Origin: Ectobacillus ponti
GTDB lineage: Bacteria; Bacillota; Bacilli; Bacillales; Bacillaceae_G
Direction of reading: 5' to 3'
NCBI RefSeq assembly: GCF_024294785.1
Contig: NZ_JANCLT010000006.1
Location: 186,001 to 250,000 of the forward strand
Length of the DNA stretch: 64,000 nucleotides
In this document: one piece after another, positions 8,090-17,368 of the stretch
Layout of the letters: every line of letters starts with the position of its first letter
Position numbering within the stretch: the stretch's first letter is position 1
Program-made: the position numbers and the translations under genes
The notes under the pieces: model-generated
Told to the model about the DNA's origin: nothing
The model's database searches: none
Seen by the model: only the letters and a program-made list of their open reading frames with translations

Positions 8090-8680
8090 CTAGGTATCCT
8101 TGCTTAGTCTTTTCTTAATTCTGCTCAACGACTCGGGCGTCACGCCGAGATAGCTTGCCAACTGGTGCTGCGGGACACGGCTGATGAGCTGAGGCCGGTT
8201 CTGCAATAGGGCTTTATAGCGTTCCTCCGGGGAGGAACTGATAAATATCGCATGCTCATCCAGCATTTCGCCCATGCTGATTTCCATCATTTTACGGACC
8301 ATAGTCTCCAGCTGCGGGTATTTCTTGTACATGGTTCTCTCTGAATCCGTGCTGCCGACAAGCAACACGGAATCCTCCATACATATAAAAGAGTATGCAG
8401 CCGGTGCTTCCTGCTTTTGTTCATTTGAGATGAGGATGGCTTGCTTCTCGGTAAAAAATTGAACGGTAATTTCTTTGCCTGACTCATCAATAAAGTATTG
8501 CCTCACACATCCCTTCAGCACGAAATAGCATTTCACAGCTGTCATGTCTCCTTGTTGCAGAAGGAGGTCTCCCTTTTTATATTCACGGATTGGCAGTTCA
8601 TCAGCAACCGCTTGCTGTTCCTCCTTGCTGAGGGAGGTGAAACGGGTCATATACTGCAGCAAAATGTCTTTCATCTCCAT
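8090..8680 (-). CDS. Crp/Fnr-family transcriptional regulator
   Basis: A 197-residue regulator with an N-terminal cyclic-nucleotide-binding-like barrel (YKKGDLLLQQGD, FVLKGCVRQYF) and a C-terminal helix-turn-helix (QHQLASYLGVTPESLSRIKKRL). The start at 8680 follows GAAAGG; an ATG two codons later is also possible. There is no N-terminal cysteine cluster, so it is not a classical Fnr. The neighbouring divergently or co-oriented membrane protein genes may be targets, but no site is evident. Confidence 0.87.
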   Translation of the reverse strand: MEMKDILLQYMTRFTSLSKEEQQAVADELPIREYKKGDLLLQQGDMTAVKCYFVLKGCVRQYFIDESGKEITVQFFTEKQAILISNEQKQEAPAAYSFICMEDSVLLVGSTDSERTMYKKYPQLETMVRKMMEISMGEMLDEHAIFISSSPEERYKALLQNRPQLISRVPQHQLASYLGVTPESLSRIKKRLSKDT

Positions 8681-8703
8681 AATCCTTTCGGTGGTTTGGT
8701 ATA

Positions 8704-8982
8704 TTAAGAAAGCACATGAAGGTATGTCCACAGCCAAAGGGTGTCGGAGGTCCAAAGCAGGGAAAAGAGAAGAAGGGTGCATGCATGGGCAAGCCGCTTT
8801 TGATAAGCATAGGCTGCCGAGAATGAGAAGAATAGGAAGAGCAAAAAGCCTGCCGCCTGCAGGAGAGCTTCATAGGGAAGAGATAATCCAAACTGCAAAT
8901 GTACGGCGACAAACAGTGCTTTGTAAATGCCGTAAATAACAGAAGTGATGATATACAATAAGACAAACTGCATCGCTTTCAA
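8704..8982 (-). CDS. Small membrane protein, 92 aa
   Basis: Three hydrophobic segments (residues 5-27, 38-58, 68-88). It starts with TTG at 8982, supported by AAGGAGG six bases upstream; the in-frame ATG three codons later would be too far from that site. It lies 23 bases upstream of the Crp-type regulator on the same strand and probably shares its transcript. Unknown function. Confidence 0.65.
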   Translation of the reverse strand: MKAMQFVLLYIITSVIYGIYKALFVAVHLQFGLSLPYEALLQAAGFLLFLFFSFSAAYAYQKRLAHACTLLLFSLLWTSDTLWLWTYLHVLS

Positions 8983-9014
8983 GGGCAGCCTCCTTATTAC
9001 AATGCTTTACCATC

Positions 9015-9020
9015 ATTATA
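9015..9020 (-). promoter_or_regulatory. Candidate minus-10 box
   Basis: TATAAT on the minus strand, 32 bases before the TTG start of the small membrane protein. The minus-35 is weak. Confidence 0.45.
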
Positions 9021-9051
9021 CAGTGGACAAGCGGGAGGAAGAACTGAAAGT

Positions 9052-9092
9052 GGAGTTCATTCGCAAGATGTATAAATCCGTGAATGAACTCC
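9052..9092 (-). repeat. Perfect 11-bp inverted repeat
   Basis: GGAGTTCATTC at 9052 and its exact complement at 9082 flank a 19-base loop, just after the stop of the hydrolase gene and upstream of the next promoter. No T-run follows on either strand, so it is either a non-canonical terminator of the hydrolase or an operator for the small membrane protein. Confidence 0.5.
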
Positions 9093-9119
9093 CCTCTCTC
9101 GTTCTGAAAAAGCATAAGA

Positions 9120-9950
9120 CTAGCGCACCCAATCCATCATACGCTGAATAGCTTCCGCATGGATCGGTGCGGGGAGGTGGTGACCATAGCCTTCATATGT
9201 ATGCATGATAACGTCTGCGCCCAGCTCCTGCAGGCTTCGATACATATTCAGGCCATGGCTGAAGTCAACCTGCACATCTTCTGTACCATGCATGATCAGC
9301 ACCGGACAGGTGACTTGCCCCGCCAGATGGATGGGGGAGCGGGCCTGGTAAGCTTCCGGCACTTTTGCGGGGGTGCCGCCGACAACCCGCTTCAGCATCC
9401 GGCGCAGGTCCATACGCTCTTCATAGGTCTGCGCCAAGTCAGATACACCGCCCCAAAGCACGAGCTTGTGGATAGCGGGGATCTGTACAGCCGTCTGCGC
9501 TGCATTGACAGCCCCGCGTGAAAATCCCATAATGGAAATCTGGTTTTCATCCACAAACGGCAGGCTGCTTAGAAAGCGGTATGCCTCCCGCACATCCTCA
9601 TTTTCCGCTCCCCCAAACTCATCCCGCCCCTCGCCGCCTTCATTGCCGCGATAGGCCGGCGCAAAGACAACAAAGCCCTGATTGGCAAACTGGGCAACCC
9701 AATCCGGCTTGACCCGGCCGACACGATTGATGCCGCCCCGGCAGTAAAGGAAGGCCGGCAGCTGAAGAGAGCGGATGTCCTCAGTTGCCTGCGGCAGCGG
9801 GCATGTCAGCGGGATGACAGTGAGGCTCACTCCGTAAAGCCTTTGCAGGTGTTGCTCTAAAAACGAAACCGGCAGCGAGAAGCCGTTTGGCAGGCAAAGA
9901 TATCCCTTCACACGGAATCCGCCGGATAGGTAGGTGACATGGTACATCAT
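9120..9950 (-). CDS. S9/dienelactone-hydrolase-like alpha/beta hydrolase
   Basis: A 276-residue cytoplasmic serine hydrolase resembling prolyl-oligopeptidase-family esterases. The nucleophile is in GFSRG (Ser144 from this start), the acid in HGTEDVQV and the base in YEGYGHHLPAP. The start at 9950 has GGGGAG nine bases upstream; a further in-frame ATG at 9989 lacks a ribosome-binding site. It is divergent from the gene at 10042. It may cleave peptides or esters; the substrate is not predictable. Confidence 0.85.
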   Translation of the reverse strand: MMYHVTYLSGGFRVKGYLCLPNGFSLPVSFLEQHLQRLYGVSLTVIPLTCPLPQATEDIRSLQLPAFLYCRGGINRVGRVKPDWVAQFANQGFVVFAPAYRGNEGGEGRDEFGGAENEDVREAYRFLSSLPFVDENQISIMGFSRGAVNAAQTAVQIPAIHKLVLWGGVSDLAQTYEERMDLRRMLKRVVGGTPAKVPEAYQARSPIHLAGQVTCPVLIMHGTEDVQVDFSHGLNMYRSLQELGADVIMHTYEGYGHHLPAPIHAEAIQRMMDWVR

Positions 9951-10041
9951 GGAATACATCTCCCCGTAACGTGCAGTTTGTGTATGCAAGTACTATACTG
10001 GGAAGAAGAAGGAATCGCAAGCAGCAGAAAGGAATGAGAGC

Positions 10042-10338
10042 ATGGCATTTGGCATTAAACGGGAGGAATTGCAGGAATGGAAGCAGCGGGTGAAGTCCGG
10101 GGAAATCGCCTTTTTGACGCATTATTGGGTGGATGAACATTTTCCGGAGATGCGGACGGTGACGAAGGTCGGCTGTGCAAATCTGGACAAGCTGGCGAAA
10201 TGGGGCGAACAGCATGGGCTGGAGGCGCGCTTCATTCACCGGCGCTCCGAGTATCCTCATTTTGACTTGTTTGGAGATCGGCAGGAAAGGATTTTGCGTG
10301 CGGAAAACAGGCTGGAGCAGCTGCGGCGCTTTCAGTGA
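10042..10338 (+). CDS. Conserved small protein, YneQ-like
   Basis: A 98-residue basic protein beginning MAFGIKREELQEWKQ with a conserved centre (IAFLTHYWVDEHFPE, TKVGCANLDKLAKWGEQ, YPHFDLFGDRQ). It looks like the Bacillus YneQ family, recalled from memory and not checked. No known function, membrane segment or catalytic motif. The ATG follows AAAGGAATGAGAGC. Confidence 0.75.
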   Translation: MAFGIKREELQEWKQRVKSGEIAFLTHYWVDEHFPEMRTVTKVGCANLDKLAKWGEQHGLEARFIHRRSEYPHFDLFGDRQERILRAENRLEQLRRFQ

Positions 10339-10600
10339 AAATCATTGGGACGCAGGAAGAGAGTGTACAGAGGCCTTATGCAGCCTTTATGCACTTATGC
10401 AAAGCCGGAGAGACTTCGTGTCCGGGAAGGGGAGTTGTTATCTTTATATATGATTTAGTCGTAGGCGTTTCTTGGAGAGATGTCCAGCATCCTGCGTGAG
10501 GATTCTTTTAGTGGAATAGCAATAAGCTGTAAGAATCACCGGATAGTACAGTGAATTTTCATTCGATCCATTCGTATAGGAAATAGCTTCAACAAAATAC
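10339..10600. other. Intergenic stretch without recognised gene
   Basis: I see no supported coding region here. A short possible ORF overlaps the end of the YneQ-like gene but lacks a start signal. Confidence 0.5.
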
Positions 10601-10607
10601 GACAAAT

Positions 10608-10652
10608 GCCATATAGTTCTATATTGACATGTGCATATTTTGTCGGTATGCT
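10608..10652 (+). promoter_or_regulatory. Promoter of the lysine riboswitch transcript
   Basis: TTGACA at 10624 and TATGCT at 10647 are 17 bases apart, about 35 bases before the riboswitch. The preceding bases GACAAATGCC...ATATAGT.CTA resemble the stretch before the first glycine-rich gene at 5919. Confidence 0.6.
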
Positions 10653-10689
10653 GTATACATATAATGAAATAATAACTTCCTCATCGGCT

Positions 10690-10862
10690 CAAGGTGAGGT
10701 AGAGGTCGCGAGGCTTAAGAGTATCTTGCCGGAGAGTCAGAGAGCTTGATGAAAGCAAGGGAAAGGAAGCATCGCCGAAGCGCCGCCATGCTCTGGTTGC
10801 GGCAGCTGGGACTGTATCCGAACAGGTGCAGGACTGTCATAGTTGCTTGCTATGATGAACTA
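10690..10862 (+). ncRNA. Lysine riboswitch (L-box)
   Basis: The core GAGGTAGAGGTCGCG is followed by the typical AGAGTA, GCCGGAGAG, GAAAGCAAGGGAAAGGA and ATCGCCGAAGC segments in order, then further paired regions. Lysine binding is expected to favour the terminator that follows, lowering expression of the downstream permease. Confidence 0.92.
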
Positions 10863-10893
10863 TCCTTTGATCTGGTGCGGTGGAGTTTGTCCT

Positions 10894-10920
10894 CACACCC
10901 TCAGCTAAGGTGTGTTTTTT
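10894..10920 (+). terminator. Riboswitch expression-platform terminator
   Basis: CACACC at 10894 pairs with GGTGTG at 10909 and is followed by six T. It lies between the L-box and the permease. Confidence 0.85.
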
Positions 10921-10992
10921 GTGTTGTTGACACGAAAGCAGCAGACATACCCTCTATTTTGAGCGGGGGAATTCTTGGGAGGAGAACAAACA

Positions 10993-12420
10993 ATGAGCAA
11001 CGGTAATAAGCTCGGCCTGTGGATTTTGACAGCGCTCGTTGTCGGAAACATGGTCGGTTCCGGTATTTTCATGCTGCCGCGTTCTTTGGCGGAGGCGGCA
11101 AGCCCGGCAGGCGTCATGGGCGCATGGCTCTTGACAGGGTTTGGTGTATTAATGACAGCACTTGTATTCGGCAATCTGGCGCTGCGCAAGCCGAATTTGA
11201 CAGGCGGACCGCAAATTTATGCGAAAGAATTGTTTAAGCCAGGCTCTAAGGCATCTCTGCTGTCCGGTTTTATGGCTTCTTGGGGCTACTGGATCGGGAA
11301 CCTGGCAGGAAACATAGCCATTGTCACAACTTTTGCAGGGTATCTTTCTACCTTCTTCCCGGTTATGACAAACCAAGCTGCACTGTTTACAGTCGGCTCG
11401 TTCACACTAAAGGTCGGCAATGCTGTGACGTTTGTAGTCTGTACAGCTTTGCTATGGGCGACACATTTTATTATCTTGCGCGGGCTTGAGAATGCCGGCA
11501 AACTGAACTTCGCAGCAACTGCGGCAAAGGTCATCGGCTTTTTCCTATTTATTGTCATTGGACTATTCGCGTTCCAGTCGTCTAACCTCGTGCCATTCGT
11601 TGCTGACAAAGCAGGCGATGGCGGTGCAACCATCGGCTTGTTCGGACAGGTGAAAAATGCGGCAGTCGCAACGCTTTGGGCGTTCATCGGCGTAGAATCT
11701 GCAGTTGTATTTGCGTCGCGTGCGAAAAATCAAGTAGATGTAAAGCGTGCTACCATGCTTGGTCTGTTTATTGCATTGGCCCTTTACATCGGCATCAGTA
11801 CGCTTGTCATGGGCATGCTGGATCAAAACACATTGATGAAGTCTGAAAAGCCATTGATTGATGCGATCCAAACAGTGCTTGGCCCAATTGGCGGCAAGCT
11901 GCTGGCTGGCATCGGTTTGATCAGCTTGCTGGGCTCTACCATGGGCTGGGTGATGCTGAGTGCCGAGGTTCCATATCAGGCTGCCAAGCAGGGCTTGTTC
12001 ATTCCGGCATTTATGAAGGAAAACAAAAAGGGCCTGCCAGTTTTCTCTTTGACTGTGACAAACGTTCTTGGACAGCTGTTCATTTTCTCGACAGTGTCCA
12101 ACTCCATTTCCAAGGCATTTGATTTTATTATTGTCGTGGCAACACTGTCTTATTTGATTCCTTACTTCATTTCTTCTGTGTTCCAGCTAAAGCTGGTGTT
12201 CACAGGTGAAACGTATGAGAACGGCAAGGGGCGTGTGGCAGATGGCATCGTGGCTGCTCTGTCCACAATCTACTCTACATGGGTAATCATAGCCGGAACA
12301 GCGGACCTGAAGACATTTGCGTTCGGTATGCTGCTGCTGCTGAGCGGTATCCTGTTCTATGGCCAGGTAAAGAAGAACCATGTGCAATCTCAGTCTGAAC
12401 AAGATCGTTTATCGGCGTAA
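10993..12420 (+). CDS. Basic amino-acid permease (YvsH/ArcD-like)
   Basis: A 475-residue APC-superfamily transporter with about 12-13 membrane helices, starting NGNKLGLWILTALVVGNMVGSGIF, the conserved helix-1 substrate segment of basic amino-acid/polyamine antiporters. It resembles Bacillus YvsH and arginine/ornithine antiporters. The lysine riboswitch upstream points to lysine as the substrate. The ATG follows GGGAGGAG with eight bases spacing. A strong terminator follows, so it is monocistronic. Confidence 0.93.
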   Translation: MSNGNKLGLWILTALVVGNMVGSGIFMLPRSLAEAASPAGVMGAWLLTGFGVLMTALVFGNLALRKPNLTGGPQIYAKELFKPGSKASLLSGFMASWGYWIGNLAGNIAIVTTFAGYLSTFFPVMTNQAALFTVGSFTLKVGNAVTFVVCTALLWATHFIILRGLENAGKLNFAATAAKVIGFFLFIVIGLFAFQSSNLVPFVADKAGDGGATIGLFGQVKNAAVATLWAFIGVESAVVFASRAKNQVDVKRATMLGLFIALALYIGISTLVMGMLDQNTLMKSEKPLIDAIQTVLGPIGGKLLAGIGLISLLGSTMGWVMLSAEVPYQAAKQGLFIPAFMKENKKGLPVFSLTVTNVLGQLFIFSTVSNSISKAFDFIIVVATLSYLIPYFISSVFQLKLVFTGETYENGKGRVADGIVAALSTIYSTWVIIAGTADLKTFAFGMLLLLSGILFYGQVKKNHVQSQSEQDRLSA

Positions 12421-12427
12421 TGATAGA

Positions 12428-12454
12428 AGCCGCCCTTTTTTTGGGCGGCTTTTT
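12428..12454 (+). terminator. Intrinsic terminator
   Basis: AGCCGCCC / GGGCGGCT stem with a T-rich loop and tail, eight bases after the permease stop. Confidence 0.93.
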
Positions 12455-12481
12455 CTGTGAAAATAGAGTAAATCACAATAT

Positions 12482-12510
12482 TTGCTTTTTACATACCACT
12501 TCTCTATAAT
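12482..12510 (+). promoter_or_regulatory. Sigma-A promoter of yoxD
   Basis: TTGCTT at 12482 and TATAAT at 12505 are separated by 17 bases, about 40 bases before the yoxD start. Confidence 0.7.
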
Positions 12511-12551
12511 CTGAACTTGTTATGGCATAATACATAAGGAAAGGTGTGAAG

Positions 12552-13271
12552 ATGATGGAATCTCTACAAGGAAAAACAGCGATTATCACCGGAGCGGGCA
12601 AAGGGATTGGCCGTGCGGCTGCCATTGCACTGGCAAAGGAAGGTGTCAACATTGGTTTAATTGGGACAACCATGGCAAACCTTGAGAAGGTGGCAAATGA
12701 ACTGGAGCAGTATGATGTGAATGTATCTGCGGCAGTAGCGGACGTGTCCAACCTGGAAGCGGTACAGGATGCTGTGGCGCATATTCGTGAGGACCTGGGT
12801 CCAATCGATATTCTCATCAACAACGCTGGCATTGCGAAATTCGGCGGCTTCATGGAGCTGGACCCATCTGAGTGGGAAAGAATTATTCAAGTAAACCTCA
12901 TGGGTGTGTACTATACAACTCGTGCGGTGCTGCCTGAAATGATGGAGCGCAAAACAGGCGATATCATCAACATCTCTTCCTCTGCAGGCCAGCGCGCCGC
13001 AGCGGCAACAAGCGCTTACAGTGCGTCCAAGTTTGCGGTATTTGGCTTGACCGAATCTCTGATGATGGAAGCGAGAAAGTACAATATCCGTGTAAGCGCG
13101 CTGGCGCCAAGCACCGTCGCAACAGAACTGGCAGTGGAGAACAAGCTGACAGACGGCAATCCGGAAAAGGTGATGCAGCCTGAGGATCTTGCTGAATTCA
13201 TGGTGGCGCAGCTGAAGATGAATCCGCGCATCTTCATCAAGACTGCCGGCATGTGGTCCACCAATCCATAA
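12552..13271 (+). CDS. yoxD: Short-chain dehydrogenase YoxD (FabG-like)
   Basis: A 239-residue SDR oxidoreductase. The nucleotide-binding TGAGKGIG (about residues 13-20), NNAG, the catalytic Ser in INISSSAGQ and the YSASK Tyr/Lys pair are all present. The C-terminus [14 protein letters not shown] matches Bacillus YoxD, annotated as a 3-oxoacyl-ACP reductase homologue. Its real substrate is not known. The start at 12552 has AAAGG upstream; a GTG two codons earlier is also in frame. Monocistronic. Confidence 0.9.
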   Translation: MMESLQGKTAIITGAGKGIGRAAAIALAKEGVNIGLIGTTMANLEKVANELEQYDVNVSAAVADVSNLEAVQDAVAHIREDLGPIDILINNAGIAKFGGFMELDPSEWERIIQVNLMGVYYTTRAVLPEMMERKTGDIINISSSAGQRAAAATSAYSASKFAVFGLTESLMMEARKYNIRVSALAPSTVATELAVENKLTDGNPEKVMQPEDLAEFMVAQLKMNPRIFIKTAGMWSTNP

Positions 13272-13282
13272 AGAGAACGGCA

Positions 13283-13330
13283 AGACCGCCATGGATCCCA
13301 TCGTATCATCAAGGGCTTCAATGGCGGTCT
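13283..13330 (+). terminator. Possible terminator with long loop
   Basis: AGACCGCCAT and ATGGCGGTCT are perfect 10-bp complements 28 bases apart after yoxD. The T tail is weak. Confidence 0.5.
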
Positions 13331-13475
13331 ATTTGATGGAAAAATGGCTTTTGCTGCGGCTCTTTATGCGGGCAAAGGCAATAGGCAGGCTCATGCCTGT
13401 TTCCGTTGGCATGAGGAAAAAAACTGTATGTAAATTGCTTGCCCTTGCTGGTACAATGAGGCAGGGGGTGAAGGC

Positions 13476-14078
13476 ATGCTACAAAAAGTTATCTACTACG
13501 CGCTCGGTATGTTCATTGCCTGCACGGGTGTCTCAATTGTCATCCGGTCGAATATCGGCGCCGGCCCGTGGGATGCATTTTACATAGAGGCAGCGGAGAA
13601 GGCGGGGCTGTCTCTTGGGACTTGCGTCATTGTTGGACAAATTCTATTTATGCTGCTTAATAGCGCCTTACTGAAGAAGAGGCCGGTGTTTGAGTCAGCC
13701 ATCACAATTTTGCTGTGGGGCTTTATTTTGGACCTGTGCAACAAGGGGCTGCTGAAGCATGCAGTGTTTGCAGGTTTGCCGCTTATGTCACGCTGGCTGC
13801 TGTTCCTGCTTGGTGTCGTGCTGATTGGGATTGGCGTCGGCTTGTATTTGCAGTCCAAGTTCCCGGCCATGCCATATGACGGGACGATGCTGGCGATCGG
13901 GCAGTGCTTTGGTCTGAAGCTGGGGGTTTCCCGTACGATTTTGGAGGGGACAGGTCTGCTGCTTGCATCTATGATTGGCGGTCCGGTCGGTTTTGGCAGT
14001 CTCGTGTTTGTCTGCTTCCTTGGCACATTTATCGGAATGTGCAGCCGCGGGATGGAGCGCTTGCTTGTGCGGGCATAG
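13476..14078 (+). CDS. YczE/YitT-like membrane protein
   Basis: A 200-residue membrane protein with about five helices and the family markers GAGPWDAFY (about residues 29-37) and PYDGTML. It resembles YczE/YyaS proteins. A related protein is encoded at 43356-44009 in this window. The ATG follows GCAGGGGGTGAAGGC. The biochemical role of the family is poorly known. Confidence 0.82.
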   Translation: MLQKVIYYALGMFIACTGVSIVIRSNIGAGPWDAFYIEAAEKAGLSLGTCVIVGQILFMLLNSALLKKRPVFESAITILLWGFILDLCNKGLLKHAVFAGLPLMSRWLLFLLGVVLIGIGVGLYLQSKFPAMPYDGTMLAIGQCFGLKLGVSRTILEGTGLLLASMIGGPVGFGSLVFVCFLGTFIGMCSRGMERLLVRA

Positions 14079-14088
14079 CATTAGGAGA

Positions 14089-14118
14089 GAGGCACGTCCT
14101 GAGGAGGTGCTTCTTTTT
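14089..14118 (+). terminator. Intrinsic terminator
   Basis: GAGGCAC pairs with GTGCTTC, followed by TTTTT, just after the YczE-like gene. Confidence 0.75.
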
Positions 14119-14376
14119 AATGCCTAAATATGGCAGGGACAGGCGGCTTCGAGACACAGCTGTTTCCGGCTGAAAACGGAAAAATCCTGTATGGAGAAAG
14201 AAATGCTTCTGCGCTAGGATTGAAGGAAAATGATATATTTCGAATATTTGTGAAAATTATAAGAAATTTCCTATTTGGAAATTGACTGAAAATGACGGGC
14301 ATGCTACGCTTTCATCAGTTAACAATGTGTAAACCTATCTTTACAATATGTAATTTCTTTCGATGGGAGCAAGCAG

Positions 14377-15015
14377 ATGGATGAAACGTGGAAGCAATCC
14401 TTAGCAGAGCACAGAAGCAGTCGGCGGCAGCAGTTGATTGAGAGCGCGCTGGCATTGTTTTTGGAGAGAGATTTAGCCAATGTGACAATGACGGATATTG
14501 TGGCGAGGGCAGGCATTAGCCGCGTTACGCTGTATAAATATTTTAAATCCATCCATGAGATTGCCTTTGAGGTGCAAATGAAAGTGATTCGGGAGATGAA
14601 TGTGCTGCTGCGGGAGTGGATGCTGGCGGGGAGAACAGGCGCAGACAAACTGGATTTATTTTTTGAGGGGGCATTGTGGTTTTATGATACGCATCCTCAC
14701 AGCCTGCGGTTTATGGGACTATTCGATCACTATTATCGCAATACATATCCGAATGCACAGTTGGAGGAAGCATATCGTACATTTTTGAATGGAGAAGGCA
14801 AGCTGCCGGTTCCACTGGCTGAGGGGATTACGGATGGGTCGCTTCATTATGAGGGAGATACGCAGCTGCTTGTATCAACCATCGCGAATGTGTTCTTAAG
14901 CGTTGGACAGCGGATGGCTGCCCGGGGCCATCTAATTGGTCCGGAGCATAGCATCCCGCCGCGGGCGGTGCTTGTGCAAACTCTTCAAATCGTACAAAGC
15001 TTTTTACGGCGATAG
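14377..15015 (+). CDS. TetR-family regulator
   Basis: A 212-residue repressor-type protein. The helix-turn-helix is VTMTDIVARAGISRVTLYKYFKS (about residues 36-58), preceded by the usual QLIESALALFLERD helix. The C-terminal ligand domain shows no named-family match. It lies 21 bases before the LicR-type gene and is probably co-transcribed, which is unusual for a PTS locus. Its ligand and targets are unknown. Confidence 0.88.
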   Translation: MDETWKQSLAEHRSSRRQQLIESALALFLERDLANVTMTDIVARAGISRVTLYKYFKSIHEIAFEVQMKVIREMNVLLREWMLAGRTGADKLDLFFEGALWFYDTHPHSLRFMGLFDHYYRNTYPNAQLEEAYRTFLNGEGKLPVPLAEGITDGSLHYEGDTQLLVSTIANVFLSVGQRMAARGHLIGPEHSIPPRAVLVQTLQIVQSFLRR

Positions 15016-15036
15016 CACATAAGGGGAGGGATTTCG

Positions 15037-16959
15037 ATGCTGAGTGCCCGGATTATGGTGGCATTACGTGAGCTGATGGCAGCGAAGGCTGCCTCAACAG
15101 TGATTACAAGCGAGTATTTGGCAGCTTTGAACCAGGTAACATCAAGGACGGCGCGCAATGACCTGAAGGAACTGGATTGCCTGCTCCGTAAGAACGGAGC
15201 GGCGCTGCAATCGATTCGCGGAACAGGCTATGCGCTGCAAATTACGGATGACCAGCAGTTCCACCGATGGGTGCAGCATGTGTTTCAGGAGCAGGAGCCG
15301 CAGGCGGTGCCGGATGCTCCGGAGGAACGGCTGCAATATTTGCTGCAGCGGCTGCTTTTGGCAGATGGATATGTGAAGCTGGAAGACCTGGCTGATGAAC
15401 TGTATATCAGCAGATCAACGGTGCAGAATGACTTGCGCGATGTAAAGCGGCTGCTGCAGGCGTACAGCATTGTGCTTGAGAAGCGGCCAAACTATGGTCT
15501 GCGGGTGAAGGGTGAGGAGGTGCGGCTCCGCTTCTGTATGTCGGAGCATCTGTTCAACAGAAAGCAGCCGGGGGAACAGGCGATGCTGCGCATTCTGCCT
15601 GAACAGCAAATGGATAGCATTCGCAGCAGTATTATGGCACACATCCGCGAGTACAATATCACCCTGTCCGACGTTGGGCTGAATAACCTTGTCATTCATA
15701 TTGCGATTGCTTGCAAACGCATCCATGACGGCAATCATGTGACGCTGTATCCGCAGGAGCTGAAGCAAATCACGGAGCAGGCGGAATATGCTGTGGCGAC
15801 CCTCATTATTTCAGAAATTGAACGATTGTTGGCAGTCGAGTTTCCGCAGACGGAAATTGCCTATATTGCCATTCATCTGCTTGGAACGAAGCTGATTTCA
15901 GATACGGATTTGCCGGAGGAGGAGCTGCATCAGCTTATTGGCACAGGCATTTTTCAGCTGGTGGAGAAGGTGCTGGCGGTGATTGAGGAGAAGCTGCAGC
16001 TTGACATTGCCCATGACCGTGAGCTCATAGTGGGTTTGTGCTTGCATTTGAAGCCCGCAATGAATCGCTACCGTTATGGCATGAATCTGCGTAATCCGAT
16101 GCTTGACGCTATTAAGGCGAACTATCCGGTTGCTTTTGAGACCGCAGTGCTTGCCGGCCTTGTGTTGGAGCAGGAGACAGGGCTGCATGTGGAGGAAAAT
16201 GAAATTGGCTACCTTGCACTGCATTTCGGCGCGGCAATGGAACGCAGCAAGCTGCAGCATGCGCCAAAGCGTTGCATGATTGTGTGTGCATCCGGCATCG
16301 GCAGTGCCCGGCTTGTGTACTATAAGCTGCAGGCAACCTTCGGCCGGAACTTGGACATTATTGGGACAACGGAATATTATAGGCTATCGCAAATACCGTT
16401 TGATACGTTAGATTTTTTGATTAGTACCATTCCGATCTCACAGCCGCTGCCCATTCCGGTGATTACAGTGAATACGATTCTGGGGAGCGGGGACTTGGCG
16501 AAGGTGGAGCAGGCGTTGCGTGAGGAGCAGGCGGATTTGCAGTATACGCGCGAGGAGCTGGTCTTTCTTCAGCAGAAGCTTGAATCTAGAGAGGAAGTAC
16601 TGCAGTTTTTAGCAGACAAGCTGCAGGCACTTGGACTTGTCGATGATCAGTATCTTGCTTCGGTGCTTGAACGGGAACGATTTTCTCCTACTTCGTTCGG
16701 CAATCTTGTTGCCATTCCGCATCCGATGGCACCGCAGACGGATGAAACCTTCTGGGCAGTTTGCACGCTGCAGAAGCCAATTCTTTGGAAGGACAAGCAA
16801 GTACAGTTTGTCTGCCTCCTGAACGTGGAACGCAACAGCAAGGCAGATCTGCAAAATATGTACAAGCTGCTAGGCCGCGCGGTGGACGATGCCGCTCTTG
16901 TGCAGCAGTTGGTAAAATGTAAAACCTATAAAGAGTTTACGAGAGTGTTTGTAAAGTAG
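15037..16959 (+). CDS. licR: LicR-type PRD transcriptional activator
   Basis: A 640-residue PTS-controlled activator. Order of domains: N-terminal HTH (about 5-60), second Mga-like HTH (about 90-140, LADELYISRSTVQNDL), PRD1 and PRD2 (about 170-395), an EIIB-like domain with CMIVCASGIGSARL (about 410), and a C-terminal EIIA domain with His562 in AIPHPMAP. This matches B. subtilis LicR (641 residues), activator of lichenan/cellobiose genes; phosphorylation of PRD histidines by HPr and EIIB tunes activity. The downstream HPr, EI, GH1, EIIA and EIIB genes are the likely targets. Confidence 0.92.
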   Translation: MLSARIMVALRELMAAKAASTVITSEYLAALNQVTSRTARNDLKELDCLLRKNGAALQSIRGTGYALQITDDQQFHRWVQHVFQEQEPQAVPDAPEERLQYLLQRLLLADGYVKLEDLADELYISRSTVQNDLRDVKRLLQAYSIVLEKRPNYGLRVKGEEVRLRFCMSEHLFNRKQPGEQAMLRILPEQQMDSIRSSIMAHIREYNITLSDVGLNNLVIHIAIACKRIHDGNHVTLYPQELKQITEQAEYAVATLIISEIERLLAVEFPQTEIAYIAIHLLGTKLISDTDLPEEELHQLIGTGIFQLVEKVLAVIEEKLQLDIAHDRELIVGLCLHLKPAMNRYRYGMNLRNPMLDAIKANYPVAFETAVLAGLVLEQETGLHVEENEIGYLALHFGAAMERSKLQHAPKRCMIVCASGIGSARLVYYKLQATFGRNLDIIGTTEYYRLSQIPFDTLDFLISTIPISQPLPIPVITVNTILGSGDLAKVEQALREEQADLQYTREELVFLQQKLESREEVLQFLADKLQALGLVDDQYLASVLERERFSPTSFGNLVAIPHPMAPQTDETFWAVCTLQKPILWKDKQVQFVCLLNVERNSKADLQNMYKLLGRAVDDAALVQQLVKCKTYKEFTRVFVK

Positions 16960-16987
16960 AGGGGATGCAGGAGCATTCTCTTTTTTT
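16958..16987 (+). terminator. Intrinsic terminator after licR
   Basis: AGAGGGGATGC pairs with GCATTCTCT (two G-T pairs), followed by seven T. Confidence 0.7.
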
Positions 16988-17013
16988 ACGGTATGGTTTC
17001 AGTGGATTAAATG

Positions 17014-17033
17014 CTTCCGTTAAGCAACGGAAG
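17014..17033 (+). promoter_or_regulatory. Palindrome, candidate LicR operator
   Basis: CTTCCGTT-AAGC-AACGGAAG is a perfect 8-bp inverted repeat about 60 bases upstream of a TATAAT at 17080 and before ptsH. A second inverted pair TGTAGC/GCTACA flanks 17043-17069. LicR binding is inferred from position only. Confidence 0.5.
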
Positions 17034-17105
17034 AAGGTTGTGTGTAGCTGTAATCGCTTTCTTGCTACAGTGGAAGCATATAATTGATGAATAGGGGTGC
17101 TTATT

Positions 17106-17368
17106 GTGGCAGAGAAAGTATTTACAGTAAAAGATCAGGCGGGTCTTCATGCACGTCCGGCAGCGGTGCTGGTGAATCAGGCAAGCAAGTTTCAAAGTGA
17201 ACTGCAGATTGCTTACAATGGCAAGCAGGTGAATCTGAAATCCATTATGGGCGTTATGGCAATGGGTGTGCCGACGGGGGCGGAAATTACAATTACAGCT
17301 TTAGGCGTGGATGAAGAGGCGGCGCTGGCTGCATTGACACAGGTGCTGCAGACAGCAGGAATTTGCGC

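Noticed and set aside
8945-9151. 68-codon plus-strand frame between two minus-strand genes
   Set aside because: No start signal; it overlaps the promoter and palindrome of the neighbouring gene.
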